A stretch of DNA of 44,177 nt from an uncultured Coprococcus sp. (GTDB taxonomy: Bacteria; Bacillota; Clostridia; Lachnospirales; Lachnospiraceae), in contig CANRQE010000016.1 in assembly GCA_947632705.1 (NCBI GenBank), positions 1 to 44,177 of the forward strand. Reading direction: 5' to 3'. The first letter of the stretch is position 1. Every line of letters starts with the position of its first letter. Both the position numbers and the translations under genes were made by a program. This document shows, piece after piece, positions 1 through 9,004 of the stretch. The notes beneath the pieces were generated by a model, which worked only from the letters and a program-made list of their open reading frames with translations, was not told the DNA's origin and searched no databases.

Positions 1-12
1 GGAGGAACAGGG

Positions 13-2463
13 ATGGAACGGATATATTTAAACGATGGATGGCGGTTTACGGAGCATTATCAGGAAGCATATGTGCAGCCGGATTATGATGACCATGCGT
101 GGCTGCAGGTGCGCCTCCCGCATACCTGTAAAGAGACGCCGTTTCACTATTTTGACGAACAGGCCTGTCAGATGACCTGCGGGTACCGGAAAACGCTTCA
201 TGCGCCTGTGGAATGGAAGGGAAAACGCATATTGCTGACCGTTGAGGCCGCAGCCCATGACAGTGAGGTATTTGTCAATGGGATCAGTGCAGGAACCCAT
301 CACTGCGGATATACCGCTTTTACCATAGACCTCAGTGCGTGGCTGCAGTATGGGAAGGATAATAGTCTGTTTATAAAAGTGGACAGTCATGAGGACCTGA
401 ATATTCCGCCGTTTGGACATGTGATTGATTATTTGACCTATGGCGGAATTTACAGAGACGTTTATCTGGATATTAAAAACAGGAGCTGTATTGAGGATGT
501 TTTTGTGACGACAAGATTTGCCGGAAGGGGAATGAAGGAAGATGAAAACGGAATCCGGTTTTGCGAAAAATCCGCTGTCTTATCTGAGGTTACGATAAAA
601 GAGCCGAAACCGGGTCTATGCCTGCGGCAGTCCATACGAAAAAAGGGAGAAGAAGATTTTCATGTATTAGAGAAAGAGACTGTACCGGAGCAGTATGACG
701 GGGAAACATTTACAGATGTCATAGTCCGCCAGACCGGAACGGTTGCTTTGTGGGATGTGGAACATCCGGTTCTGTATGAATTAAAGACGGAGCTGTTAGA
801 AGGGGACCGGCTTTTAGATGAAGAAGTGGTTACATTTGGCTACCGGAAAGCTGTTTTTCATGCAGACGGATTCTATTTAAATGGCAGAAAGCTTAAAATC
901 AGGGGACTGAACAGGCACCAGAGTTATCCCTATGTGGGATATGCCATGCCGGAATCCATGCAGAGGCTGGATGCAGATATCCTGAAATATGAGTTGGGCG
1001 TCAATGCAGTCCGGACTTCCCATTATCCGCAGTCCCATTATTTCCTTGACCGGTGTGATGAGCTTGGACTGCTGGTATTTACCGAGCTTCCGGGATGGCA
1101 GCATATCGGCGATGAAGCCTGGAAAAAACAGGCGGTGGAAAATGTAGCGGACATGATCCGCCAGTATCGAAATCATACTTCCATCATTCTGTGGGGCGTC
1201 CGGATCAATGAATCGGTAGATGATGACGAATTCTATGAGAGAACCAATGCCGTTGCGCATGCATTAGACCCGGGCCGTATGACGGGCGGCGTGCGCTGCT
1301 ATAAGAAAAGCAGTCTGTTAGAGGATGTTTATACCTATAATGATTTTTTGCATGACGGGAAGACAAAGGGCTGCGACAGCAAGAGAAATGTCACGTCTGA
1401 TATGACTAAGCCATACTTAATCAGTGAATATAACGGGCATATGTATCCGACAAAGGCATTTGACTGGGAGGGACATCGGGCCGAGCATGCGATCCGTCAT
1501 GCAAATGTATTGAATGAAGTGGCAAAACAGGAGGATATTGCGGGCAGCTTCGGCTGGTGCATGTTTGACTATCATACACATAAGGATTTTGGAAGCGGAG
1601 ACCGTATCTGTTACCATGGTGTTATGGACATGTTCAGAAATGCAAAGCCTGCGGCAGCAGTCTATCTGAGCCAGCAGGAAGAGGAACCGGTTTTGGAAGT
1701 GACTTCTTCGATGGATATCGGAGAGCATCCCGGCTCCAGACACGGGGATATCTATATCATTACAAATGCGGACAGCGTAAGGATGTATAAAAATGACAGG
1801 TTTATAAAGGAGTATCAAAGCAGTGATTCCTTCTTCCGTTATCTGGCACATGGTCCGATTCTTTTAGATGATTATATCGGAGATGTTCTGGAAAAGAATG
1901 AAAATATGACGCACCGGCAGGCAGAGGATGTGAAAGCGGTGTTAAATCAGGCGGCAAATTATGGAATGGCAGGACTGTCAGCGGCCATGTATGCAAAGGC
2001 GGCAAAACTGATGCTTGTCTATCATATGAAAATGGCAGATGCGGTACGGTTGTATAACCGGTATATTGGCAACTGGGGCGGAAAATCAACCGTCTACCGC
2101 TTTGAAGCAGTCAAAAACGGAAAAGTGGTAAAAACCCTGGTCAAAAAACCGATGCAGAAGGTGATTTTAAAAGCAGAAGCAGATCATGTCAGACTGAAAG
2201 AAACACATACCTATGACGTTGCTGCTGTCAGAATCCGTGCCGTGGATGAGAACGGAAATGTGTTGCCGTATTTTAACGAGCCGCTGCAATTTGAAACGGA
2301 GGGCCCGATTGAGCTGATCGGTCCGGATGTATGCTCCCTGCAGGGCGGCATGGGAGGAACCTATGTAAAAAGCATCGGGAAAGCGGGAGAGGCAAAATTA
2401 TACATTCGGAATGCACAGACAGAAGAACTTATGGTTGCGTTCTCGGTAGAAACCGGAGTATGA
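13..2463 (+). CDS. Glycoside hydrolase family 2 protein (beta-galactosidase/beta-glucuronidase-like)
   Basis: An 816-residue cytosolic glycosidase; no signal peptide is visible. It has the GH2 order: an N-terminal sugar-binding beta domain (about 1-160), an Ig-like domain (to about 285), a TIM barrel (about 290-560) and C-terminal beta domains. In the barrel, the RGLNRHQ segment and WGVRINE supply the expected acid/base, E400. ISEYNGH supplies the expected nucleophile, E472. GH2 enzymes release terminal beta-linked galactose, glucuronate or mannose by a retaining mechanism; the exact sugar cannot be read from the sequence. The start is set by GGAGGA six bases upstream, at the very edge of the window, so the upstream operon context is unknown. 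The family is certain; the substrate is not. Confidence 0.9.
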   Translation: MERIYLNDGWRFTEHYQEAYVQPDYDDHAWLQVRLPHTCKETPFHYFDEQACQMTCGYRKTLHAPVEWKGKRILLTVEAAAHDSEVFVNGISAGTHHCGYTAFTIDLSAWLQYGKDNSLFIKVDSHEDLNIPPFGHVIDYLTYGGIYRDVYLDIKNRSCIEDVFVTTRFAGRGMKEDENGIRFCEKSAVLSEVTIKEPKPGLCLRQSIRKKGEEDFHVLEKETVPEQYDGETFTDVIVRQTGTVALWDVEHPVLYELKTELLEGDRLLDEEVVTFGYRKAVFHADGFYLNGRKLKIRGLNRHQSYPYVGYAMPESMQRLDADILKYELGVNAVRTSHYPQSHYFLDRCDELGLLVFTELPGWQHIGDEAWKKQAVENVADMIRQYRNHTSIILWGVRINESVDDDEFYERTNAVAHALDPGRMTGGVRCYKKSSLLEDVYTYNDFLHDGKTKGCDSKRNVTSDMTKPYLISEYNGHMYPTKAFDWEGHRAEHAIRHANVLNEVAKQEDIAGSFGWCMFDYHTHKDFGSGDRICYHGVMDMFRNAKPAAAVYLSQQEEEPVLEVTSSMDIGEHPGSRHGDIYIITNADSVRMYKNDRFIKEYQSSDSFFRYLAHGPILLDDYIGDVLEKNENMTHRQAEDVKAVLNQAANYGMAGLSAAMYAKAAKLMLVYHMKMADAVRLYNRYIGNWGGKSTVYRFEAVKNGKVVKTLVKKPMQKVILKAEADHVRLKETHTYDVAAVRIRAVDENGNVLPYFNEPLQFETEGPIELIGPDVCSLQGGMGGTYVKSIGKAGEAKLYIRNAQTEELMVAFSVETGV

Positions 2464-2504
2464 CGGCGGACGGGATTCCGGTTATCATAATTTTAGAAAT
2501 GTTA

Positions 2505-2536
2505 TTGTGGCAGAATATAGAAAAATGTGTTATAGT
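2505..2536 (+). promoter_or_regulatory. Putative extended -10 promoter of the GGDEF/EAL gene
   Basis: TG-T-TATAGT at 2528-2536 is an extended -10 element. A poor -35 candidate, TTGTGG at 2505-2510, lies 20 bp before the hexamer, so recognition would rely mainly on the TGn motif. Similar TGn-TATAnT elements precede several other genes here. Confidence 0.4.
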
Positions 2537-2572
2537 AGCGCTGTAGGACGAAATTGATTTTATAGGAACGGA

Positions 2573-4498
2573 ATGGAAGATTATATGACAAACTGGAATC
2601 TGTCATTTGACTATGCTGCAATATTCTTTTTATTGCTGATATTTATCTGGTATTTTAATGAGCGCAAGATACCGCTTCGCAGCCATAAGGCTTATCTTGT
2701 GCTGCTTATTACGACGTTTATGTCTACTTTTTTTGAGATTTCGGCGACCTGGATGGCAAGATATATGGACGTTGTAGGATATGACAGCTTCTATGCGGTA
2801 CTTACGTTACAGACCCTTGCAATCAATCTTGTGCCGATCACCTTTACCTTTTATCTGCTTCAGCTGGGACATTATGATGTTTTGAAGCATAAAGCGGTAC
2901 ATTTCTTTTTCAGGTGTTGTATTGCGGTAAACGTGATCATACTGACCTTGAATCTGAAGCTTAGGTGGGCATTTACCTTTGAAGACGGAGCGTATCATGT
3001 ATCCTACGGATGTATGGTTCTATATGGGATAGACGTGATTATGATCGGAATCTGTATTGTTACGATCATTCGTTCCAGAGTGAATTTCCAGTTTCTCAGA
3101 CTGGGACCTCTGCTGTTCACGCTTTGCTTTGGGATTGCTGCAGGCGTGTTACAGGTGCTTGCCTATATCCCGACAGTCAATCTTATGGTTTCTGCGGTCT
3201 GTATGACGCTGTTTCATTATCAGCAGAATGCGGGAACCGTTACCGATATGGTTACCAAACAGTTTAATCGCAGATTTATGGGAGAATATCTGCAGAATAA
3301 GTTTATGGAGAACAAGACGTTCGGCGTCATTGTTGTAGCCATGGATGACTTCAAATTTATCAATAAAACCTATGGCGTTGAAAACGGAGACAATCTGCTG
3401 TATCAGGTGGGCTATTTTCTGAATGAGCTGAAGGTTTCCAAACTTGTTTTTCGTCTGGGCTCCGACCAGTTCTGTCTGGTGATCGATAAGAATCTCGACC
3501 AGATGTCGGAGATTGCGGACCAGATCAGAGAGCGTTTCCATCATCCGTGGTTTACGGAGACCCAGACTCCGATCATGATGTCGGCGTCATTATGTTTTAT
3601 AGAATGTCCGTCAGATGCACAGTCCTATGATGCTCTGATTGATGTTATGGATTATTCCATGAGTATTGCCAAGAAGACAAAAAAGGGAGGCATAACCTTT
3701 GCGAGAGACCTGGAGCTGTCTAAGATCCGGCAGGAAAAGGCGATTGAGAAGGCTGTAAAGCTTGCCATGGACCGGGACGAGCTGGTCGTATATTACCAGC
3801 CGATTTTTTCCGTAGATAAAGGAGTCTATAATTCCGCGGAAGCGCTTGTCAGACTGCATGATTCCGAGCTTGGCTGGATATCGCCGGAGGACTTTATACC
3901 GATTGCGGAAAAGAATGGTCTGATCGTTGAAATGGGTGAGATCATCCTGGAAAAGGTTTGTAAATTTATCAGGGATTTCAAGCTGTCAGAGACGACTGTG
4001 GAGTACATAGAGATCAATATCAGTCCGGTTCAGTTGGTTCAGCTGAATTTTGCAGACAGAGTAAAAGAGATTCTGAAAAAATATGATGTAAGACCGCAGC
4101 AAATCAATATTGAGATTACAGAGACGACAACGATCAATTCCTCGGTGGTGGTTCATGATAATATTAACCGTCTGGTGGACTATGGCATTACGCTTTCCCT
4201 TGACGATTATGGTTCCGGAAACGCCAATATTGATTATATCAACCATATGCCGTTTAAGCTTATTAAGATCGATAAATATATCATCTGGGATTCCTTCAAG
4301 AATCATAAGGCGGGTATCACATTGGAATATACAATCGGGATGTTAAATGCACTGGAGCTTTTTATCGTGGCTGAAGGAGTTGAAAACGAGGAAATGAAGC
4401 AGCGGCTTGCAGAAGTGGGATGTCATTATCTGCAGGGCTGGTATTATTCCAAGGCTGTTCCGGAGCAGGAATTTATCCGTCTCTTAAATGCACAATAG
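2573..4498 (+). CDS. Membrane GGDEF/EAL protein, probable c-di-GMP phosphodiesterase
   Basis: A 641-residue protein. About 200 N-terminal residues form six to seven hydrophobic membrane segments, followed by GGDEF-like (about 230-375) and EAL (about 395-640) domains. The GGDEF signature is degenerate (GSDQF at 296-300), so cyclase activity is unlikely. The EAL domain keeps EAL (423-425), NISPVQ, EITET, LDDYGSG, IKID, AEGVE and LQGWYYSK, which matches catalytically active phosphodiesterases. I infer a membrane-anchored enzyme that hydrolyses c-di-GMP and whose GGDEF domain may act as a GTP sensor. ATG 2573 and ATG 2585 are both possible starts; neither has a strong ribosome binding site. A strong terminator follows the gene. 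Confidence 0.88.
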   Translation: MEDYMTNWNLSFDYAAIFFLLLIFIWYFNERKIPLRSHKAYLVLLITTFMSTFFEISATWMARYMDVVGYDSFYAVLTLQTLAINLVPITFTFYLLQLGHYDVLKHKAVHFFFRCCIAVNVIILTLNLKLRWAFTFEDGAYHVSYGCMVLYGIDVIMIGICIVTIIRSRVNFQFLRLGPLLFTLCFGIAAGVLQVLAYIPTVNLMVSAVCMTLFHYQQNAGTVTDMVTKQFNRRFMGEYLQNKFMENKTFGVIVVAMDDFKFINKTYGVENGDNLLYQVGYFLNELKVSKLVFRLGSDQFCLVIDKNLDQMSEIADQIRERFHHPWFTETQTPIMMSASLCFIECPSDAQSYDALIDVMDYSMSIAKKTKKGGITFARDLELSKIRQEKAIEKAVKLAMDRDELVVYYQPIFSVDKGVYNSAEALVRLHDSELGWISPEDFIPIAEKNGLIVEMGEIILEKVCKFIRDFKLSETTVEYIEINISPVQLVQLNFADRVKEILKKYDVRPQQINIEITETTTINSSVVVHDNINRLVDYGITLSLDDYGSGNANIDYINHMPFKLIKIDKYIIWDSFKNHKAGITLEYTIGMLNALELFIVAEGVENEEMKQRLAEVGCHYLQGWYYSKAVPEQEFIRLLNAQ

Positions 4499-4532
4499 GA
4501 ACAGAAAACAAAAATAGAAGAGCAAAACAAAG

Positions 4533-4568
4533 GAGCAAGAGACCTGCCGAACGGCAGGTCTTTTGCTC
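4533..4568. terminator. Bidirectional intrinsic terminator
   Basis: Nearly perfect inverted repeat whose core is AGACCTGCCG-AA-CGGCAGGTCT, flanked by GAGCAA/TTGCTC. It lies between the convergent GGDEF/EAL and YqeG-like genes and touches the stop codon of the latter. Its T-rich flanks are short. Confidence 0.75.
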
Positions 4569-5071
4569 TATAGGATATCATGGTTTTTTAAATAAAAGAA
4601 AAGAATCAGTTTTTCCGGGATTCGTTTCAGAACGATCTGGAATTCTTCTTTTTTATCGATGGGCTTTACCAGTATGGAGTAAATGCCGGTACTGTTGGCA
4701 CCCCATAGATCCGTAAAGAGCTGGTCTCCGACAAACATGGTATTGTCTGTATTGGTTCCCAGCAGCTCCATAGCTCTCTGATATCCTTTTTTCAGGGGCT
4801 TGCCTGCTTTATAAACATATTCTACCTGTAACAGTTCATTGAATTCTGCCACACGGGGCTCTTTGTTATTGGATACCAGACAGATACGGAATCCTATTGC
4901 TTTCAGGCGTTTTATCAGTTGAATGGCTTTTTTCGTGGCGGGTGCATTATGCGGAACCAGTGTATTGTCAATATCGAACAGAATCCCTCTGAAGCCACGG
5001 TCATAATATTCCTGAAAATTTATTGTATATGTGGAAGTATAATATTCCTTAGGATAAAAACGTTGAAACAT
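4568..5071 (-). CDS. YqeG family HAD-IIIA phosphatase
   Basis: A 167-residue HAD-superfamily protein. ILFDIDNTLVPH carries the catalytic DxD pair, CLVSNNKEP is motif II and FVGDQLFTDLWGA is motif IV. YqeG proteins of Firmicutes are about 170 residues long. They are annotated as phosphatases, some linked to phosphatidylglycerophosphate dephosphorylation, but the substrate here is not known. The start at 5071 gives the family-typical beginning (MFQRFYPKEYY) and sits behind GGAGG eight bases upstream. A longer frame to 5104 lacks a ribosome binding site. The gene is convergent with the GGDEF/EAL gene and divergent from ribD, with its own promoter. Confidence 0.88.
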   Translation of the reverse strand: MFQRFYPKEYYTSTYTINFQEYYDRGFRGILFDIDNTLVPHNAPATKKAIQLIKRLKAIGFRICLVSNNKEPRVAEFNELLQVEYVYKAGKPLKKGYQRAMELLGTNTDNTMFVGDQLFTDLWGANSTGIYSILVKPIDKKEEFQIVLKRIPEKLILFFYLKNHDIL

Positions 5072-5113
5072 ACTGTCCGTCCTCCGAATGTACAAATGCA
5101 GCATATATGTTTT

Positions 5114-5142
5114 AGTATACAGTCGCCTGCGTGGTATTTCAA
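5114..5142 (-). promoter_or_regulatory. Sigma-A-type promoter of the YqeG-like gene
   Basis: On the minus strand, TTGAAA (5137-5142), a 17-bp spacer and TATACT (5114-5119). Each hexamer is one base from consensus and the spacing is ideal. It drives the leftward gene starting at 5071. Confidence 0.7.
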
Positions 5143-5151
5143 CCGAAAGTA

Positions 5152-5180
5152 TTTAAAAAAAACAGAGAATATGCTATACT
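5152..5180 (+). promoter_or_regulatory. Putative promoter of ribD
   Basis: TTTAAA (5152-5157), a 17-bp spacer and TATACT (5175-5180), with an extended TGC directly before the -10 box. It is divergent from the YqeG promoter. No FMN-riboswitch sequence lies between it and ribD. Confidence 0.6.
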
Positions 5181-5212
5181 GCTACCTATCGGAAAGAAAA
5201 AAGGAGTATAAA

Positions 5213-6316
5213 ATGTCAGCTGCAATTACAGAAGAACAGAAACGGTACATGCGCAGGGCGGTTGTCCTGGCATTAAAAGGGAAAGGCGCAGTCAATCCGA
5301 ATCCTTTGGTTGGTGCGGTTATCGTAAAAAACGGACACATTATCGGAGAAGGATATCATGAAAAGTATGGAGAACTTCATGCGGAGCGAAATGCACTTGC
5401 CAGTCTGACAGAGGATGCGGCGGGTGCAGATCTGTATGTGACATTGGAACCGTGTTGTCATCACGGAAAACAGCCTCCCTGCACAGATGCGATTATAGAA
5501 GCCGGAATCAAAAGAGTATTTGTGGGATCTGATGATCCCAATGCGCTGGTTGCGGGAAAAGGATATCAGCAGTTAAGAAAAGCAGGGGTGGAAGTCATTC
5601 CTCACGTTTTAAAGGAAGAGTGTGACAGCATAAATAATGTCTTTTTTCATTATATTGTAAATCAGACACCTTATGTTGTAATGAAATATGCTATGACTCT
5701 GGATGGAAAGATTGCAACAATTACCGGGGAGAGTCAATGGATAACCGGAGAGGCTGCCAGAGCGCATGTCATGGAACAGCGCAATCAATTGACAGGTATC
5801 ATGGTCGGAATCGGTACTGTGTCAGCAGATGATCCTATGCTGACCTGTAGGATGAGCGGCGGCAGAAATCCTGTCAGAATTATATGTGACAGCCATTTAA
5901 GGATACCGCTTACGTGTAATCTTGTCCGGACTGCAAGACAGATTCCTACCATTGTTGCAACAATCTCAAAGGATATGGAGCGGATGCAGGCGCTGCTGCA
6001 TGAAGGGGTAGAGATTCTTCGCACGGATGCGTATGACGGACATGTGGATTTGCAGGATCTGATGAAAAAACTGGGGGAACGAAAGATAGACGGGATCCTG
6101 TTAGAGGGCGGAAGCCGTTTGAACTATAGTGCCGTAACCCAGGGAATCGTACAGGAAATCGATGTATATATTGCACCCAAAATTTTTGGCGGAGAAAGTG
6201 TTTTTACGCCTGTCGCAGGGATTGGGATTCTTCATCCTGACGAAGCATACAGATTCCGTTATACCGGGATGGAAGTTTACGGAGAGGATATTCTGTTAAG
6301 ATACAGGGCCCTGTAG
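5213..6316 (+). CDS. ribD: Bifunctional riboflavin deaminase/reductase RibD
   Basis: A 367-residue protein of the expected length. It deaminates the pyrimidine made from GTP and then reduces the ribose side chain with NADPH. The N-terminal cytidine-deaminase-like domain (1-145) holds the zinc site: H56 in HAE, and C81 and C90 in the PCCHHGKQPPC segment. The C-terminal reductase domain begins around YVVMKYAMTLDGKIA and ends with GGxxL-type and APKIFGG segments. ATG 5213 is chosen because AAGGAG lies just upstream and the protein then begins as family members do; the open frame extends upstream only by chance. Unlike the other rib genes here it has no FMN riboswitch in front, and a convergent gene separates it from them. 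Confidence 0.95.
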   Translation: MSAAITEEQKRYMRRAVVLALKGKGAVNPNPLVGAVIVKNGHIIGEGYHEKYGELHAERNALASLTEDAAGADLYVTLEPCCHHGKQPPCTDAIIEAGIKRVFVGSDDPNALVAGKGYQQLRKAGVEVIPHVLKEECDSINNVFFHYIVNQTPYVVMKYAMTLDGKIATITGESQWITGEAARAHVMEQRNQLTGIMVGIGTVSADDPMLTCRMSGGRNPVRIICDSHLRIPLTCNLVRTARQIPTIVATISKDMERMQALLHEGVEILRTDAYDGHVDLQDLMKKLGERKIDGILLEGGSRLNYSAVTQGIVQEIDVYIAPKIFGGESVFTPVAGIGILHPDEAYRFRYTGMEVYGEDILLRYRAL

Positions 6317-6341
6317 CGGAGTAGTCTTTCGACTACTCTGC
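6316..6341. other. Hairpin at the convergent ribD / coiled-coil gene ends
   Basis: A 10-bp stem (GCGGAGTAGT pairing with ACTACTCTGC, one G-U) with loop CTTTCG overlaps the stop codons of both convergent genes. No T-run follows on either strand, so it may be a weak shared terminator or an end-protecting hairpin. Confidence 0.4.
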
Positions 6342-6551
6342 ACAACAGATCATTTCACGGACCTCATCATAGCTTCTCCCGCTTTCCGAAATCAGTTTAT
6401 CCAGTTCATTTAACCGGTTTAGCCTGATCTGTTCTTCTATTTCTTTTTTTGCTGCATACAGCTCTTCCAGACTGGTTTCCGTATTTTCGATTTCAAGCGT
6501 TATATTGGATAACTGCTCGTCTAATGTATAGTTTTTCTTTTTTCTTGCCAT
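6333..6551 (-). CDS. Small coiled-coil protein of unknown function
   Basis: A 72-residue protein with a lysine-rich start (MARKKKNY). Residues about 10-55 form one long charged heptad region (for example LSNITLEIENTETSLEELYA), followed by a short C-terminal helix ending in CCAE. No enzyme motif or signal peptide is present. It resembles in general form the short coiled-coil proteins of Firmicutes such as DUF4315 relatives, but I do not recognise it. A strong CAGGAGG ribosome binding site, eight bases from the ATG, argues that it is expressed. It is transcribed leftward, against ribD, from the region just upstream of the riboflavin promoter. Confidence 0.7.
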   Translation of the reverse strand: MARKKKNYTLDEQLSNITLEIENTETSLEELYAAKKEIEEQIRLNRLNELDKLISESGRSYDEVREMICCAE

Positions 6552-6672
6552 TTTAAGTACCTCCTGTCATTTGCGGAACCTGTTTTTTGATAACAAAAGC
6601 GTATCATAACCGGAAATTGTTTGTAAATGAAAAACATACGCAATATCCGACAGGATTTTCCCGGATAATCAC

Positions 6673-6701
6673 TTGCACAAATATCTGCGATATGGTATAA
6701 C
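6673..6701 (+). promoter_or_regulatory. Promoter of the riboflavin (ribE-ribBA-ribH) operon
   Basis: TTGCAC (6673-6678), a 17-bp spacer and TATAAC (6696-6701), with an extended TGG before the -10 box. Transcription would start near 6708, about 45 bases before the riboswitch core. Confidence 0.65.
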
Positions 6702-6751
6702 AGGTATTAGCCATATGGATCATATGATTTTGGCTGTTAGTATAACGATAT

Positions 6752-6872
6752 AATCTTCGGGGCAGGGTGTGATTCCCAACCGGCGGTGTACATATAGAAA
6801 TGTAAGCCCGCGAGCCGGAAGGCATGATTTGGTGAGATTCCAAAGCCGACAGTAGAGTCTGGATGAGAGAAG
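6752..6872 (+). promoter_or_regulatory. FMN riboswitch (RFN element)
   Basis: Nearly all conserved RFN blocks are visible in order: ATCTTCGGGGCAGGGTG, ATTCCCAACCGGCGGT, AAGCCCGCGAGCC, ATGATTTGGTGAGATTCC, AAAGCCGACAGTAGAGTCTG and GATGAGAGAAG. RFN elements bind FMN and switch off the downstream rib genes. Here the aptamer is followed by a classical intrinsic terminator at 6963, so control is by premature transcription termination. The variable arm (near 6787-6803) is short. The element lies before ribE rather than ribD. Confidence 0.97.
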
Positions 6873-6962
6873 TGTCATTTTAGTGAATTTGTGATGGAAT
6901 TCAAAAAATGTTCTGAGCAGAAATTTTTTGGATGTGTCAGTTTTTTAAATTCCAATGTATTT

Positions 6963-6990
6963 TGTCCGGAGATTTTCTTCGGACATTTTT
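6963..6990 (+). terminator. Riboswitch-controlled intrinsic terminator
   Basis: A 10-bp stem (TGTCCGGAGA with TCTTCGGACA, loop TTT) followed by five T residues. It lies 90 bases after the FMN aptamer and 120 bases before ribE, the usual place for the expression platform. The AT-rich stretch 6873-6962 between them presumably holds the antiterminator strand. Confidence 0.85.
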
Positions 6991-7109
6991 ATGTTTTAGG
7001 AGATGAAGCTGTCATTTATTCCGAATTATATATACAGGCTGGATATCGGATTTTAAGCATATAATATGGGAATCGACAGAATGATCAGATAGGAGCTGGA
7101 TAATTGCTT

Positions 7110-7775
7110 ATGTTTACAGGAATCATAGAGGAAATCGGAAAAGTTAAAAAAATTATAAAAGGAGCACGTTCCTGCAGCCTGCAGATAGCGGCGGACAGGG
7201 TGCTTACAGGAACCCGGATTGGCGACAGTATTGCGGTCAACGGAGTATGTCTGACCGTTACGGAGATACAGGGCAGTTCCTTTTCGGCTGATGTTATGGC
7301 AGAAACGCTGCGAAGAAGCAATCTGGGAAAGCTTTCCGCAGGCAGCCCGGTGAATCTGGAACGGGCAATGGCGGCAGACGGGAGATTTGGCGGACATATT
7401 GTTTCAGGACATATAGACGGAACCGGCACAATCTCAGATTTCAGACGGGAGGACAATGCAGTCTGGATTACGGTTTCCTGTAAACCGGCTTTGCTGAGGT
7501 ATATTATTGAAAAAGGGTCTGTTACTGTTGACGGCGTCAGTCTTACGGTAGCATATGTGGATGATGTCTGTTTCCGTGTTTCGGTCATTCCCCATACGGC
7601 AAAGGAGACCACGCTGTTGCTTCATGAAAAGGGAACGGAAGTAAATCTGGAAAATGATGTGATCGGAAAATATGTGGAGAAGCTGTTGCATGTGCAGAAA
7701 ATGGAACCGGAGAATATGTCAGGGGACAGAAGCAAAGTGGATCTGGAACTGTTAATGAAGAATGGATTTGTTTAG
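7110..7775 (+). CDS. ribE: Riboflavin synthase, alpha subunit
   Basis: A 221-residue enzyme that dismutates two 6,7-dimethyl-8-ribityllumazine molecules into riboflavin and the pyrimidine precursor. It is a tandem repeat of two lumazine-binding barrels. The first has MFTGIIEEIG, VNGVCLTV and GGHIVSGHIDGTG. The second has VDGVSLTVAYVDD and FRVSVIPHTAKETT. The family-typical start is ATG 7110. An in-frame TTG at 7104 sits at the better distance (eight bases) from AGGAG at 7091-7095, so a start two residues earlier is possible. It is the first gene after the FMN riboswitch, with ribBA 12 bases downstream. Confidence 0.95.
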   Translation: MFTGIIEEIGKVKKIIKGARSCSLQIAADRVLTGTRIGDSIAVNGVCLTVTEIQGSSFSADVMAETLRRSNLGKLSAGSPVNLERAMAADGRFGGHIVSGHIDGTGTISDFRREDNAVWITVSCKPALLRYIIEKGSVTVDGVSLTVAYVDDVCFRVSVIPHTAKETTLLLHEKGTEVNLENDVIGKYVEKLLHVQKMEPENMSGDRSKVDLELLMKNGFV

Positions 7776-7787
7776 GAGGCGGATAGA

Positions 7788-8984
7788 ATGGAGTTTAACA
7801 GTATTGAGGAAATTGTGGCAGACTTAGCGGCAGGAAGATGTGTCGTAATGCTGGATAATGAGGAGAGGGAAAATGAAGGCGACGTGATATGTGCAGCAGA
7901 ATTTGCAACGACAGAAAATGTGAACTTTATGGCAAAATATGCCAGAGGGCTGATCTGTATGCCAATGGATGCTTCTTTTTCTGACAAATTGAATCTTCCG
8001 CAGATGTGTATTACAAATACGGACAATCACTGTACTGCGTTTTCCGTTTCCGTTGATCATATCAGCACGACAACGGGAATTTCGGCAGAAGAAAGGGGCA
8101 TGACTGCAAGAGCCTTTGTAAAAGAGGATGCAAAACCGTCTGATTTCAGAAGACCCGGCCATATGTTTCCGCTGCAGGCGGTGGAAGGCGGCGTTATCGA
8201 AAGAAACGGACATACGGAAGCAACGGTAGATCTTATGAAGCTTGCAGGATTAAAGCCCTGCGGGCTGTGCTGTGAAATCATGAGGGATGACGGCACCATG
8301 GCCAGAAAAGAAGATCTGATGGCATTTGCAAAGGAGCATGCATTAAAAATATCCACGATTGAAAAACTGGTACAGTACCGCAAGGAGCATGAGGTATTTG
8401 TAGAGTGCGTGGCAAAGGCGAAGATGCCGACCAGATATGGGGAATTTGTAATCTACGGATATATCAATAAGCTGAACGGAGAGCATCATGTGGCTCTGGT
8501 AAAGGGAGATATTACGGATGGCAGACCTGTCCTTTGCAGGGTACATTCCGAGTGCCTGACGGGAGATGCACTGGGCTCTGCCAGATGCGACTGCGGACAG
8601 CAGTATGATGCAGCCATGAAAATGATTGCGGCAGAAGGCAGAGGGGTTCTGCTTTATATGAGACAGGAAGGCCGGGGAATCGGACTGATTAATAAGATCC
8701 GGGCATATCAGCTGCAGGATCAGGGTCTGGATACGGTAGAGGCCAATCTGAAGCTTGGCTTTCCGGAGGATGCAAGAGATTATACAATCGGTACACAGAT
8801 TCTGGTGGATCTGGGGGTCCGCAAGCTTCGCCTTCTGACCAATAATCCGTTAAAGGTGTATGGATTGTCCGGCTATAATCTGGAGATTGTAGAACGCGTA
8901 CCGATTCAGATGAAACCGGGCAGATTTGATGAATTCTATTTAAGAACCAAAAAAGAAAAAATGGGACATATATTGGATATATGA
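7788..8984 (+). CDS. ribBA: Bifunctional DHBP synthase / GTP cyclohydrolase II RibBA
   Basis: A 398-residue fusion supplying both branches of riboflavin synthesis. Residues 1-200 form 3,4-dihydroxy-2-butanone-4-phosphate synthase, with the acidic [10 protein letters not shown] site and the RRPGHMFPL and GHTEATVDL segments. Residues 205-398 form GTP cyclohydrolase II, whose zinc ligands are C256, C267 and C269 in [19 protein letters not shown], followed by [13 protein letters not shown]. The length matches the family. An AGGAGG site precedes the ATG. It lies between ribE and ribH in the riboswitch operon. Confidence 0.96.
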   Translation: MEFNSIEEIVADLAAGRCVVMLDNEERENEGDVICAAEFATTENVNFMAKYARGLICMPMDASFSDKLNLPQMCITNTDNHCTAFSVSVDHISTTTGISAEERGMTARAFVKEDAKPSDFRRPGHMFPLQAVEGGVIERNGHTEATVDLMKLAGLKPCGLCCEIMRDDGTMARKEDLMAFAKEHALKISTIEKLVQYRKEHEVFVECVAKAKMPTRYGEFVIYGYINKLNGEHHVALVKGDITDGRPVLCRVHSECLTGDALGSARCDCGQQYDAAMKMIAAEGRGVLLYMRQEGRGIGLINKIRAYQLQDQGLDTVEANLKLGFPEDARDYTIGTQILVDLGVRKLRLLTNNPLKVYGLSGYNLEIVERVPIQMKPGRFDEFYLRTKKEKMGHILDI

Positions 8985-9004
8985 TCATGCAAGGAGGATA
9001 TGAG

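Noticed and set aside
4919..5212. Upstream extension of the ribD frame
   Set aside because: It runs through the YqeG gene and both promoters on the opposite strand; the family start and ribosome site are at 5213.
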